A stretch of DNA of 64,000 nucleotides from an uncultured Acidobacteriia bacterium (GCA_903892565.1 CAITIX010000121.1:1-64000); one strand, 5' to 3'; positions 35,934 through 45,724 are shown, numbered from the stretch's first letter. Translations and numbers: made by a program. The notes: generated from the letters alone by a model not told the origin.

Positions 35934-36932
35934 TTACGATTTTGCCGGCGGCATCGCGGGAGCGTTCGCCAGCAGCGCATCCTCGAAGGTGTAATCCTGC
36001 TTCCCGAACGGAGAATGGCGCAAATACCACTTGTAGGTTTCTTTGAGTCCGCTTTCAAAATCCGTGGATTTGAACTTTAGGATACGTTGCGCTTTCGCCG
36101 TGATCTGCGTGATCGGCGGCATGTCCAGATAAATCCCGAAATACATCTTCGGACCCATGGGATGTCCTCCGGCGCGCGTGATCTGCCCGCGCGGGATGCG
36201 GACAAACTCCACCGGCTTGCGGCAAACCTTCCCCAGCAATTCCACGAACTCCATCTGCGAAACGGGCTTCGGATTCGCGATGTTGAAGGCGTGCCCGATC
36301 GCCGCAGGCGTGTTCATCGCCGCGAGACTCGCCCGCACCAGATCCTGGACATACACGAACTGCATCAGACGGCGCCCATCGCCCGGCATGATGATGGAGC
36401 GTCCCGCCCGCAGGCGATCCCAGAAGTACGCTTCGCGATACAAAGGATTATTGGCACCGTACACGAACGGCGGACGCAGCGTGACGACAGGCAATCCACT
36501 GCGCGCATGCATACGGAACAGTGCGCGCTCGCTCATCGCCTTATTGCGGACGTACAACTCGAGCGCATCGTCGGGCGCTAGCGCATCGGCTTCGTGATGA
36601 TTCAGGCCATCGCCGTAAGCCGCGACGCTCGACACAAAAATGTAGCGATGCAGATTGCCGCTGAGTGCGCGAACGGTTCCTTCGACGTGCGCAGACGTGG
36701 TGCCGCGTTCCCAGTCGTAGACGTGATCGAAAACCACGTCGAAGTTTTTCCCGGCGAGCGCCGCTTTCATCGCCTTGGGATCGTTTCGATCCGCGACAAT
36801 GTTTCCGACGCGGCGTCCCAGGGCGTGCTTCGGCTTGCGATGGAGGACGGAGACTTTGTGGCCGGCCTTTAAAAGCTCAGCGACGAGCGCCCGTCCGATG
36901 AACTGCGTTCCCCCGATAACGAGGCAATTCAT
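35934..36932 (-). CDS. NAD-dependent epimerase/dehydratase (extended SDR)
   Basis: A 332-residue cytoplasmic Rossmann protein. The cofactor motif GGTQFIG is at 7-13, a Ser-Ser-Val-Ala-Ala-Tyr stretch marks the active-site strand, and the catalytic YxxxK is in LYVRNK. The sequence resembles the atypical/extended SDRs related to plant CSP41 and sugar epimerases. The nucleotide-sugar or other substrate is not identified. It lies 63 bp downstream of inositol-3-phosphate synthase on the same strand and may be co-transcribed. Confidence 0.85.
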   Translation of the reverse strand: MNCLVIGGTQFIGRALVAELLKAGHKVSVLHRKPKHALGRRVGNIVADRNDPKAMKAALAGKNFDVVFDHVYDWERGTTSAHVEGTVRALSGNLHRYIFVSSVAAYGDGLNHHEADALAPDDALELYVRNKAMSERALFRMHARSGLPVVTLRPPFVYGANNPLYREAYFWDRLRAGRSIIMPGDGRRLMQFVYVQDLVRASLAAMNTPAAIGHAFNIANPKPVSQMEFVELLGKVCRKPVEFVRIPRGQITRAGGHPMGPKMYFGIYLDMPPITQITAKAQRILKFKSTDFESGLKETYKWYLRHSPFGKQDYTFEDALLANAPAMPPAKS

Positions 36933-36995
36933 GATTGTAATGCTTATGCCAATCCAGCGGGCGGCGCGAAAAACGTCGGGGTTTCGCGCGGCCTC

Positions 36996-38315
<1,320 letters not shown>

Positions 38316-38404
38316 TGCGATGTGCTCCTTGATCCGTTGTATTGGTGGCGCGCAGCTGTTTCAAAAATCGCTTGGCGCGCGGCAGGATGTTGTGTAAGGC
38401 TGCC

Positions 38405-38456
38405 GGTCCTGCAATCACAGGACCCGAATTACTAGCATCCGATATACTAGCATCTT
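38405..38456 (+). promoter_or_regulatory. Palindrome, direct repeat and -10 box of the LytTR operon
   Basis: The perfect inverted repeat GGTCCTG-N6-CAGGACC (38405-38424) covers where the -35 region would be. TACTAGCATC occurs twice (38430-38439 and 38445-38454). TATACT (38443-38448) is the -10 box, ending 8 nt before the ATG of the small ORF at 38457. The palindrome is the best candidate operator. Confidence 0.6.
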
Positions 38457-38561
38457 ATGGGAAAACGCGCGACTAGCGTCGCCGCTTCAGCGGGAAAACG
38501 CGCGACTGGCGTCGCCGCTCCAGCCGAAAATCGCGCGACCGGCAGCGGAGCTTTGGCGTGA
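38457..38561 (+). CDS. Small ORF (34 residues) of three repeats, coupled to the LytTR gene
   Basis: Translation gives three imperfect 11-residue units (GKRATSVAASA, GKRATGVAAPA, ENRATGSGALA), encoded by 33-bp DNA repeats. The ATG lies 8 nt after a TATACT box and the TGA overlaps the GTG of the LytTR gene (GTGA). It could be a translated leader peptide or a small basic protein, or the repeat may be an untranslated element. No homologue was recognised. The position at +1 and the overlap support translation. Confidence 0.45.
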   Translation: MGKRATSVAASAGKRATGVAAPAENRATGSGALA

Positions 38562-39349
38562 CAAACCGGGCCGCGAACAGCCCTGTCGCCGCCACCATTT
38601 CCGCCATCCTGGTGGATGATGAAAAGCTCGCCCGCGAGGAACTTGCCTATCAACTCACTGAGTTCCCGGACGTCGAAGTCATTGCCACGGCCTCGAACGG
38701 CCTCGAAGCCGTCAAATTGATCGAAGACCTGGAGCCCGATCTCGTTTTCATGGACGTCCAGATGCCCGGCCTCGACGGCATGAGCGTCATACGCAAACTG
38801 CGCGAGAAGAACATCCCCCTGCCGCATTTCGTCATGGCCACCGCCTACGATCAATACGCCGTGGAGGCGTTCAAGTACGAAGCGCTGGATTATCTCCTCA
38901 AGCCGGTGGAGAAAGATCGCCTGGCGATCGCCGTCGATCGCGCCCGCAAAGCCATCGCCGAAAAGAACAAGATCGCGCCCGCGGAGGCGCCCGCCCCGAA
39001 GCCTTCACTGCAGCGTACGAAGCTCCTCATTAAGAGCGGCCAACGCAATTTGATCGTCGACGCGCAAGATGTGGTTTACGCCACCATCGAAGACGGCCTG
39101 ATCACCGTGTTCGCCACCAACGTCGAAGGCCAGTCCAACTATCGAACCATTGAAGAACTGCAGTCGAACCTGGATCCGGATGCCTTCTGGCGCGTGCACC
39201 GTTCGTATTTAGTAAACATCCATCGCATCAAGGAAGTGATCCCGTGGTTCAAATCCAGCTTCCAACTGAAGATGGACGACAAGAAGCAAACCGAAATCCC
39301 CGTCAGTCGCGTACAAACCAAACGGCTGCGTGCGCTCTTGAAGCTATGA
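38558..39349 (+). CDS. LytTR-family response regulator
   Basis: A 263-residue DNA-binding regulator. The receiver domain (about 14-130) has D20/D21, phospho-acceptor D66, T95 and K115. A Pro/Ala linker follows, and then a LytTR domain (about 155-262) with FWRVHRSYLVNIHRIKEV. LytTR proteins bind direct repeats. No LytS-type kinase is in the window. The GTG start overlaps the stop of the small ORF, and its own stop overlaps the cytochrome P460 ATG (ATGA). It therefore probably controls and is produced with the redox genes behind it. Confidence 0.9.
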   Translation: MTNRAANSPVAATISAILVDDEKLAREELAYQLTEFPDVEVIATASNGLEAVKLIEDLEPDLVFMDVQMPGLDGMSVIRKLREKNIPLPHFVMATAYDQYAVEAFKYEALDYLLKPVEKDRLAIAVDRARKAIAEKNKIAPAEAPAPKPSLQRTKLLIKSGQRNLIVDAQDVVYATIEDGLITVFATNVEGQSNYRTIEELQSNLDPDAFWRVHRSYLVNIHRIKEVIPWFKSSFQLKMDDKKQTEIPVSRVQTKRLRALLKL

Positions 39350-39900
39350 AGCGTTCCCTATTAGTACTCACGGCCGCAGTCGCGCTCACCGCTCAGACGG
39401 GCGGCCCGATTCAGTACACCGCCGACGCCGCGCTCAAGTTGCCTGCGAATTATCGTGAATGGGTGTTCTTGAGCGCGGGGATCAATATGACCTACGGGCC
39501 GAACGCCGGATCGTCGGATAATCCTCGCTTCGAGAACGTCTTCGTGAACCCCGAGGCGTATCGCGCGTTCCTAAAAGATGGCGATTGGCCGGACAAAACA
39601 ACGCTGATCCTTGAGATTCGTCGCTCCGCCAGCAAGGTGTCGATCAATAAAGACGGTCGCGTCCAGACCGAGGTCGCCGCCATCGAAGCGCACGTCAAGG
39701 ACAATTCGCGCGGCGGTTGGATGTTCTATGGCTTTCAGGGCGGCGCGCAGGAAGGCAAGCCATTTGCCAAAACGGCGGACTGCTATACCTGCCATGAGCA
39801 GAGCGGCGCGGTGAATTCCACGTTTGTGCAGTTCTACCCCACGCTGATCGATGTCGCGAAATCGCGCGGGACTTATAAAGATAAAGCCGCTGGCGAGTAG
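39346..39900 (+). CDS. Cytochrome P460-family protein
   Basis: A 184-residue exported haem protein (signal peptide 1-16). The C-terminal haem c motif is C146-Y-T-C149-H150, followed by the family ending FVQFYPTL. Cytochrome P460 of nitrifiers oxidises hydroxylamine through an unusual lysine-haem cross-link; the many environmental relatives are of unproven activity. It is translationally coupled to the LytTR gene and lies 20 nt before the PepSY gene. Whether the cross-linking lysine is present was not established. Confidence 0.85.
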   Translation: MKRSLLVLTAAVALTAQTGGPIQYTADAALKLPANYREWVFLSAGINMTYGPNAGSSDNPRFENVFVNPEAYRAFLKDGDWPDKTTLILEIRRSASKVSINKDGRVQTEVAAIEAHVKDNSRGGWMFYGFQGGAQEGKPFAKTADCYTCHEQSGAVNSTFVQFYPTLIDVAKSRGTYKDKAAGE

Positions 39901-39920
39901 ACCCAAGGCGCAGGATCCTC

Positions 39921-41441
39921 GTGCAAACTATCCGACGCTTCGCCATCTTCTGCCATCGCTGGATGGGCGTGGCCTTCTGCCTGCTCTTCACCTGGTGGTT
40001 CGTCAGCGGCTTCTTCATGCTCTATTTCGGATTCCCCGTCGTGTGGGATGCCGATCGCCTGCATCGCGCCCCGCCCTTGGATCTGTCTCGCGTTCGCCTT
40101 TCGCCCGAGCAGGCCTACAAAGCCATCGGCCTCGATATCCCTCCGGATCAAGTCCGCCTCGCGATGTTCGATGGACGCCCTGCATACGAGTTCGGCGCCG
40201 TCCCGGACCAGACCATTGTTTATGCCGATGACGGAACCATCCAGGATGGCTATCCTGCCGCGCTGAACGTGCGCACCGCAGCCGCGTGGGCGGGGCAATC
40301 TCCGGATAAAGCGCGTCTCGAAGAACTGCCCGAACCCGATCAATGGACCATCGGCGGAGAGTTCGCCGAAGAGCGTCCCATCCTCAAATATTCTTTCCCC
40401 GATGGCCAGGACGTTTACGTTTCGCGCAACAGTGGGCAGGTCTTGCAATACACCACCACGGCCTCGCGCATCGAAGGCTATCTCGGCCCGGTCGCGCACT
40501 GGCTGTATTTCCGGCCTCTGCGCAAGAACGTCAAGCTGTGGTCGCGCATCGTGATCTGGACTTCGGGAATCGGCACCATCATGGCGCTCTCCGGATTACT
40601 CGTCGGCATTCTCGTGTATTCGCCCTCGAAACGCTATCGCCTAAACGGCCAGCCGACCGGCATTCCCTATTCCGGCACCAAACGCTTGCACACGATTTTC
40701 GGACTATTCTTCGGCATCGTCACCTGTACGTGGGCCTTCAGCGGCATGCTCACGATGGAACCCTTCCCCGCTTATTCCTTCGCGCGTTCGCAAGATCCTG
40801 CCGAAGGCCGCATCACGCGCGCTTTACGTGGTCCTGAGATTGAGCTCCCGGCATTTTCTCCGAAAAGCCCACAGGAAGCGCTCGCGTCAATCCCACCGAA
40901 TCTCACCGTCAAGCAACTGGAGTTCGTCTCCTTCGCCGGAGAACCCACGTTTATCGCACATGGCTTCGTCGCAGGAAACGCCGCGCCCGCATCCTGGATC
41001 GTCCCCGTCCACGGCATTCCACAGGAGATGTTCGCGCCCGCGCGCTTGATCGATGCCGTCCATAAAGGTCTCGCAAAATCCGGCGCAGCGAGCATCGCGG
41101 AGGTTCGCACGGTCACCGCGTACGAGGCCTACTACAGCGATCACAACGGCAATCTCCACGGCCAGCGCCCTCTGCCCGTTCTCTTCGTGCGCCTGGCAAA
41201 GCACGGCGAAGCCGGATTCTATATCGACCCGCGCACCGCGCGCATCGTCGGCCATCGTTCCGCGCAAGGATGGTTCAACCGCTGGCTCAATCAAGGGCTG
41301 CACTCGCTCAATTTCCCGGGGCTTTACGACCAGCGCCCCCTGTGGGACATCGTCATCCTACTGCTGCTCGCCGGAGGCACGACGCTCTGCGTCACGTCGG
41401 CCATCATCGGCTGGAGAATGCTGCAGCGAAAGCTAATGTAA
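39921..41441 (+). CDS. PepSY-associated transmembrane protein
   Basis: A 506-residue inner-membrane protein. Helices are near 8-35, 212-235, 258-278 and 476-498, with the two large periplasmic parts containing PepSY-like repeats. FCHRWMGV at the N terminus, RLHTIFGLFFG and GLHSLNFPGL carry the histidines typical of this haem- or iron-linked family. The GTG at 39921 has AGGA upstream. It completes the small ORF-LytTR-P460-PepSY operon, which suggests a periplasmic electron-transfer or metal-reduction role (inference). Confidence 0.82.
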   Translation: MQTIRRFAIFCHRWMGVAFCLLFTWWFVSGFFMLYFGFPVVWDADRLHRAPPLDLSRVRLSPEQAYKAIGLDIPPDQVRLAMFDGRPAYEFGAVPDQTIVYADDGTIQDGYPAALNVRTAAAWAGQSPDKARLEELPEPDQWTIGGEFAEERPILKYSFPDGQDVYVSRNSGQVLQYTTTASRIEGYLGPVAHWLYFRPLRKNVKLWSRIVIWTSGIGTIMALSGLLVGILVYSPSKRYRLNGQPTGIPYSGTKRLHTIFGLFFGIVTCTWAFSGMLTMEPFPAYSFARSQDPAEGRITRALRGPEIELPAFSPKSPQEALASIPPNLTVKQLEFVSFAGEPTFIAHGFVAGNAAPASWIVPVHGIPQEMFAPARLIDAVHKGLAKSGAASIAEVRTVTAYEAYYSDHNGNLHGQRPLPVLFVRLAKHGEAGFYIDPRTARIVGHRSAQGWFNRWLNQGLHSLNFPGLYDQRPLWDIVILLLLAGGTTLCVTSAIIGWRMLQRKLM

Positions 41442-41460
41442 TATCCGACGCATATAACGC

Positions 41461-41475
41461 CACGCGTGCTATGCT
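41461..41475 (+). promoter_or_regulatory. Extended -10 promoter with palindrome at higBA
   Basis: TGC-TATGCT (41467-41475) ends 6 nt before the GTG of higB. The palindrome CACGCGTG (41461-41468) overlaps the TG of the extended -10, so the antitoxin could bind there and repress its operon. Confidence 0.5.
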
Positions 41476-41481
41476 ATCCGT

Positions 41482-41760
41482 GTGATCCGGTCGTTTCGCG
41501 ATAAGGACACCCAGGAACTCTTCCGGCAGCACCGAGTGCCGCGACTGCAGAGCATCGAACGCGTTGCGCTCCGGAGGCTGGTCCAGATCGACAGCGCCTC
41601 CGAACTTCGCGATCTCGCGTCGCCACCAGCAAACCGTCTCGAGACATTGAAAGGAGATCGATTGGGACAATACAGCGTCCGCATCAACGATCAATACCGG
41701 GTGTGTTTTCGCTGGAAAGACGGCGACGCGCTCGACGTCGAGATCACGGACTACCATTAG
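41482..41760 (+). CDS. higB: HigB-type (RelE superfamily) toxin
   Basis: A 92-residue toxin expected to cleave mRNA at the ribosome. The family blocks IRSFRDKDTQELF, RKLVQID-like RRLVQIDSASELRDL, LEALKGDR-like LETLKGDR, QYSVRINDQYRVCFRW and EITDYH match HigB. Toxin-first order is the HigBA hallmark. The GTG start has no Shine-Dalgarno sequence and lies 6 nt behind an extended -10 box. The antitoxin starts 12 nt after the stop. Confidence 0.93.
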   Translation: MIRSFRDKDTQELFRQHRVPRLQSIERVALRRLVQIDSASELRDLASPPANRLETLKGDRLGQYSVRINDQYRVCFRWKDGDALDVEITDYH

Positions 41761-41772
41761 GGGAGGCTCACA

Positions 41773-42081
41773 ATGAAACGTAAATCAGGCCAAATTCGCT
41801 TTCCACATCCCGGTGAAACCATCCTGGAGGACTACCTCAAGCCTCTCGGGTTGAGCATCAACCGCTTGGCCATCGAACTACGCGTTCCCGCGACGCGTAT
41901 GGGAGAGATCGCTCATGGCCGTCGATCGATTACCGCAGATACGGCTCTGCGCCTGGCGCGCTACTTCAACACAACGCCCAAGTTCTGGATGAATCTGCAG
42001 GCATCCTACGATCTGGCCGTCGCGGAAAGCACCAAGGCGAAGGAAATCAAACGAACGGTTCAGCCTCGCAAAGCCGCCTAG
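41773..42081 (+). CDS. higA: HigA-type antitoxin
   Basis: A 102-residue helix-turn-helix protein of the Xre/HigA type (HPGETILEDYLKPLGLSINRLA, MGEIAHGRRSITADTALRLARYF, FWMNLQASYDL). It neutralises HigB and usually represses the operon. AGGGGAGG precedes the ATG by a few bases, so it has a strong ribosome binding site in contrast to higB. That would favour antitoxin excess. Confidence 0.94.
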   Translation: MKRKSGQIRFPHPGETILEDYLKPLGLSINRLAIELRVPATRMGEIAHGRRSITADTALRLARYFNTTPKFWMNLQASYDLAVAESTKAKEIKRTVQPRKAA

Positions 42082-42122
42082 CGCGTCTGCGTTGCGATTA
42101 AAATAACTAGGCACTCCGAGCC

Positions 42123-43826
42123 ATGCCCATCCGCCTCAAACCTGTCGACATCGTCGTAATCGGCCTGGGCGCGGCAGGCGGCGTCGCCGTGTTGCCGTTG
42201 GCCCGCGCAGGACTCAAAATCGCGGCGCTCGAAGCCGGAACCTGGATGCCTCCGCGTGTGTTCCGCGCCGACGAGATGCACAACAACATCCGCAATCTCG
42301 TCACCACCGGCAGCAAAGTCCAGCGCGAGATGCCGACCTTCCGCACCAGCGAATCCGAACCGGCCATGCGGCCTGCCGTGCATCCGATGATGAACGCCAT
42401 CGGCGGCACGTCCATCCACTATTGGGCGCAAAGCTGGCGCTATCATCCGTGGGATTTCAAAGTGCGCTCTGAGGCGCTTCGGCGTTATGGGGCTTCGGCG
42501 CTTCCTGTAGGAAGCGCTATACGCGACTGGCCTCTCACCTACGACGAACTCGAACCCTATTACGATTTGATCGAGCACGAGATCGGCGTCTCCGGCAAGG
42601 CGGGCAACCTAAAAGGAACGCTCGACCCTCGCGGAAATATTTTCGAAGGCCCGCGCCAGCGCGAATATCCCATGCCGCCGTTGCGCGACACCGAGTTCAC
42701 CGACGTCATGATGTCCGCCGGAAAAAAACTCGGCTGGCATCCCTTTCGCGGACCCGCGGCCATCAACTCCGTGCCCTATCGCGGACGCCCCGGCTGCGCT
42801 CTGCACGGCTATTGCGATCGCGGAGGCTGCCACGTCAGCGCCAAGAACGCGACCTCCGTCACCACGATTCCTGAAGCGCTCAAGACCAAGCACCTGACGA
42901 TTTTCGACAACGCGCACGTCACGCGCATTCTCACCGATCGAAATAGCAAGGCGACTGGCGTCCAATACTTGCGCGATGGCAAGGAGTATTTTCAGCCCGC
43001 GAAAGTCGTCATGCTCGGCGCGTACACCTACGAGAACTCCCGCCTGCTACTACTCTCGAAATCCGCCGCGTTCCCCAAGGGACTCTCGAACAACCACGGC
43101 CAAGTGGGCAAGCACTATTTCGGACACTGGGCGTTCGTCAATGTATCCGCGCTGTTCCCCTTCGATCTGAACGCCTGGTATGGCGCGATGGCGCAAAGCG
43201 TGGAGGTCGACGATTTCGGCGACGATCATCAGGACCACGCCGCGCTCGGATTCCTCGGCGGCACCGGATTGCACGTCAGCACCGAAAAGCATCCCATCGC
43301 CTCCGCCGCGATGAACACCTATGGACGCGCGCCATCATTCGGCTCACACTGGAAATCTTTCGTGCGCGAGAACGCCGGACGCTGGGTGTCGGCGTATCTG
43401 CAAAACACGAGCTTCCCTTACGAGAACACCTATCTCGATCTCGATCCCGAGGTGCGCGATCCACTGGGTGATCCTGTTTGCAGAGTGACCAGCGGCCCCA
43501 AGCCCAACGAAGCACGTTCGATGGCCTACGGCCAGGACAAGATGGAAGAGTGGTTTCGCGCGGCAGGCGCGATTGAAGTCCTGAAAACTCCATCAACGGG
43601 CCCCATCCTCAGCACGCACGCTTTCGGAGGCACGCGCATGGGTGACGATCCCGAAACCAACGTGGTGGATCGTTGGGGCATGTCGCACGTAGCGCCGAAT
43701 CTCGCCATCGTCGGCGGCTCCGTCATCGGGACGAGCAGTGCGCGCAATCCCACGCAAACCATTCAGGCGCTCGCCTGGCGCACCGCCGACCACATCATCA
43801 AGAATTGGAGATCACTCGCAAGCTGA
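42123..43826 (+). CDS. GMC-family FAD oxidoreductase
   Basis: A 567-residue flavoprotein of the glucose-methanol-choline class. The FAD loop VVIGLGAAGG is at 11-20, GGTSIHYWAQ in the middle, and the C-terminal active-site His/Asn pair lies in STHAFGGTRMG and SSARNPTQT. It resembles gluconate-2-dehydrogenase or sugar/alcohol dehydrogenase large subunits. Those are often exported with a Tat-carrying small subunit and a cytochrome; neither is adjacent and no signal is visible here. TAAAAT (42099-42104) is a weak promoter candidate. Confidence 0.88.
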   Translation: MPIRLKPVDIVVIGLGAAGGVAVLPLARAGLKIAALEAGTWMPPRVFRADEMHNNIRNLVTTGSKVQREMPTFRTSESEPAMRPAVHPMMNAIGGTSIHYWAQSWRYHPWDFKVRSEALRRYGASALPVGSAIRDWPLTYDELEPYYDLIEHEIGVSGKAGNLKGTLDPRGNIFEGPRQREYPMPPLRDTEFTDVMMSAGKKLGWHPFRGPAAINSVPYRGRPGCALHGYCDRGGCHVSAKNATSVTTIPEALKTKHLTIFDNAHVTRILTDRNSKATGVQYLRDGKEYFQPAKVVMLGAYTYENSRLLLLSKSAAFPKGLSNNHGQVGKHYFGHWAFVNVSALFPFDLNAWYGAMAQSVEVDDFGDDHQDHAALGFLGGTGLHVSTEKHPIASAAMNTYGRAPSFGSHWKSFVRENAGRWVSAYLQNTSFPYENTYLDLDPEVRDPLGDPVCRVTSGPKPNEARSMAYGQDKMEEWFRAAGAIEVLKTPSTGPILSTHAFGGTRMGDDPETNVVDRWGMSHVAPNLAIVGGSVIGTSSARNPTQTIQALAWRTADHIIKNWRSLAS

Positions 43827-43834
43827 CCCGGTAG

Positions 43835-43859
43835 AACCCCGTCCCGTCAGGGCGGGGAT
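43835..43859 (+). repeat. 25-bp direct repeat, copy 1
   Basis: AACCCCGTCCCGTCAGGGCG plus GGGAT is identical to 44695-44719. It can fold as a small hairpin (CCCCG/CGGGG). The two copies flank the AhpD-like gene. Confidence 0.8.
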
Positions 43860-43882
43860 GCAGCCGCCACGCACACTACGAT

Positions 43883-44530
43883 CTAGTTCTTCAGCGGCTT
43901 CAGTTCTGGCTTCTCGCCATCCGGCAGCGGATAGCGATCGATATCGAGCATCATCGACACGAAACAGTAGTAGCCCATCACGCCCGTCAGATCCACCGCA
44001 CCCTTTTCGCCAAACATCTTCACCACCGCTGCGAACGATGCGTCGCTCACTTCCTTCTTCTGCAGCAGTTCGTTTGCGAAGTTGTAGATGGCCGTCTCAT
44101 CGGCTTGCATCCCCGTGGGACGCTTACCCACGGCAATGGCGTCGATGATTGCCGGATTCAATCCCGCCGCCAGCGCGGCCTTCTTATGTGCCGACCATTC
44201 GTACTGCGCGTTCCAAAAGCGGCCCGTCATAATGATCGCCATCTCATTCAGCTTCTTGGGAAGCGAGGAATGAAAGCGCACCAGCGCGCCCAGCTTCTGC
44301 GCCGCGTCGCCCACCTCGGGGCTGCGCAAGGTGACGTTGAACGGACCATTCATGCCGCCGCGCTCGCCTGCCAGCAAGTGATCCGCCATGGCTTTCTGCT
44401 CGGGGGTCAGCTTGTCATACGTGAGCGGTTTGAAACGATCTCCGCGCAGGTGCAGGTCGGGATTCGATTTCGTCTGCGCCAGCGCAAGACCGACGGCGAA
44501 AACGCTAAGAACAGTGATGGGGAGACGCAT
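43883..44530 (-). CDS. Carboxymuconolactone decarboxylase/AhpD-like protein
   Basis: A 215-residue protein with an N-terminal signal peptide (MRLPITVLSVFAVGLALAQ) and an all-helical CMD-like domain (SSLPKKLNEMAIIMTGRFWNAQYEWSAHKKAAL). The Cys-x-x-Cys peroxidase pair of AhpD is absent; the His of the EWSAH segment is kept. It may be a lactone hydrolase/decarboxylase-like enzyme or a redox protein without cysteines. The ATG at 44528-44530 has GAGGA upstream, which rules out the slightly longer frame. A 25-bp direct repeat lies on each side. Confidence 0.8.
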   Translation of the reverse strand: MRLPITVLSVFAVGLALAQTKSNPDLHLRGDRFKPLTYDKLTPEQKAMADHLLAGERGGMNGPFNVTLRSPEVGDAAQKLGALVRFHSSLPKKLNEMAIIMTGRFWNAQYEWSAHKKAALAAGLNPAIIDAIAVGKRPTGMQADETAIYNFANELLQKKEVSDASFAAVVKMFGEKGAVDLTGVMGYYCFVSMMLDIDRYPLPDGEKPELKPLKN

Positions 44531-44686
44531 GATGATTCCTCTTTCCGGTGACGCGCAAGAGCGCAACATTCAGCCCGCTTCGCCCACGGCAAAGCGCTCG
44601 GATCATCATACTACCTTACGTCCCGAAAAGCGGAGGCGGCCCAAAACCAGCAGCCTGTCGTAATACGATCCTCGGGCTTACGCCAC

Positions 44687-44719
44687 GGGGTTATAACCCC
44701 GTCCCGTCAGGGCGGGGAT
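44687..44719 (+). repeat. 25-bp direct repeat, copy 2, joined to a palindrome
   Basis: Bases 44695-44719 repeat copy 1 exactly. Here they are joined to the perfect palindrome GGGGTTATAACCCC (44687-44700). Confidence 0.8.
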
Positions 44720-44751
44720 TCGGCGCTACTTTTGCGAGCAGCGCTAGGGCT

Positions 44752-44818
44752 TAGCACCGAACCGCGACCGTCAGGGAGCGGACAAAATGAAAACGTTCTC
44801 TTTGCGGAAGGTCACGAG
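44752..44818 (+). repeat. REP-like repeat, single unit, copy B
   Basis: A plus-oriented unit begins TTAGCACCGAACCGCGACCG, continues TCAGGGAGCGGAC and ends with the tail TTCTCTTTGCGGAAGGTCAC. It is next to the second 25-bp repeat, so most of the gap from 44531 to 44848 consists of repeats. Confidence 0.75.
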
Positions 44819-44848
44819 CGGCCTTCAGCGCACCGGTCTGCGGCAAAC

Positions 44849-45724
44849 TCAGCCCGCGCGCCTTGCGTGCACAATCCTGCGCGAGAACCAATGTCCCGCC
44901 GGACGCAGCATGCCGTCGTTGTTGCCCACGGCTTCCACGCTTGCAAAGCCCAGCTTCTTCAGCACCTGTTTGAAGCACGCTTCGTTGGGCAACCACCAGC
45001 AAATATCGTCTTCGCCGAGCTTTTCGCCGCCGCGATAAATCATCGCCGGGGCATCGTCCGGATTTCCCGGCATCTCTTGCGCGACGATTAACGTCCCGCG
45101 GCACATCTTCGCCGCCGCGACTAAAGCATCAAAAGGACGCAACGTGTGCACCAGAATATCGCCCAGGAAAACGAGGTCAAAACTCGGGCGACCCAAATTC
45201 TCCGGTGAGATATCGTAAATCGAACTGTAGCGCCGGACGACTCTGGAGCCCAACAGGCGGGCACACAGCCGGAACGGCGCATCCAATAAATAATGATGCA
45301 GCTCCGCCGCCGAGTACTCGCGGACCAAACCTTCGAGCTGATCCGCCGAATGCGGCACGATCATATGCTGGATCGTCTTGAGCAGAGTGCTCGTCTCCTG
45401 GCCCGGGAAGCGATCCAGCATTTCGAGCGACGGCAAATCGACCGACGTCACCTGCGCGCCCCGACGCTCAAACTCGAACGTCCAGAAGCCGCTGGCGGAG
45501 CCGATGTCGAGCACCGTCATGCCATCCATGCGCTCCGGTAATTGAAACGCATCGAGCTTGTCGCGGTAATCGTACATGCCGGGCGTCGTGAGGCCTTCGG
45601 CAAGATCCACCGTGTGATACCAGTAATAGCGGTCGATGTCCGCGACGCCCATCTGCTGCAAGCGGGCATTGAATTTCGCGACGTCCGCCGCGTATTGTTC
45701 GACAACGGAAACAGTAGTGGACAT
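44849..45724 (-). CDS. SAM-dependent methyltransferase, CmoB/DUF1698-like
   Basis: A 291-residue methyltransferase. The segment WYHTVDLAEGLTTPGMYDYRD is like the N-terminal region of CmoB-type enzymes, and VLDIGSASGFWTFEFERRGA is the SAM loop. VFLGDILVHTLRPFDAL marks the post-core. CmoB makes carboxymethoxyuridine in tRNA; this relative could act on tRNA or a small molecule. Start and Nramp stop overlap by one base (TGATG), so the two are translationally coupled. The longer frame into the Nramp gene is not used. Confidence 0.75.
   Translation of the reverse strand: MSTTVSVVEQYAADVAKFNARLQQMGVADIDRYYWYHTVDLAEGLTTPGMYDYRDKLDAFQLPERMDGMTVLDIGSASGFWTFEFERRGAQVTSVDLPSLEMLDRFPGQETSTLLKTIQHMIVPHSADQLEGLVREYSAAELHHYLLDAPFRLCARLLGSRVVRRYSSIYDISPENLGRPSFDLVFLGDILVHTLRPFDALVAAAKMCRGTLIVAQEMPGNPDDAPAMIYRGGEKLGEDDICWWLPNEACFKQVLKKLGFASVEAVGNNDGMLRPAGHWFSRRIVHARRAG

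Noticed and set aside
38430-38454. The duplicated TACTAGCATC as a defined LytTR binding site
   Set aside because: LytTR proteins do bind direct repeats, but these do not match the published consensus as I recall it and the 15-bp period is not the usual one. It is kept only as a candidate.
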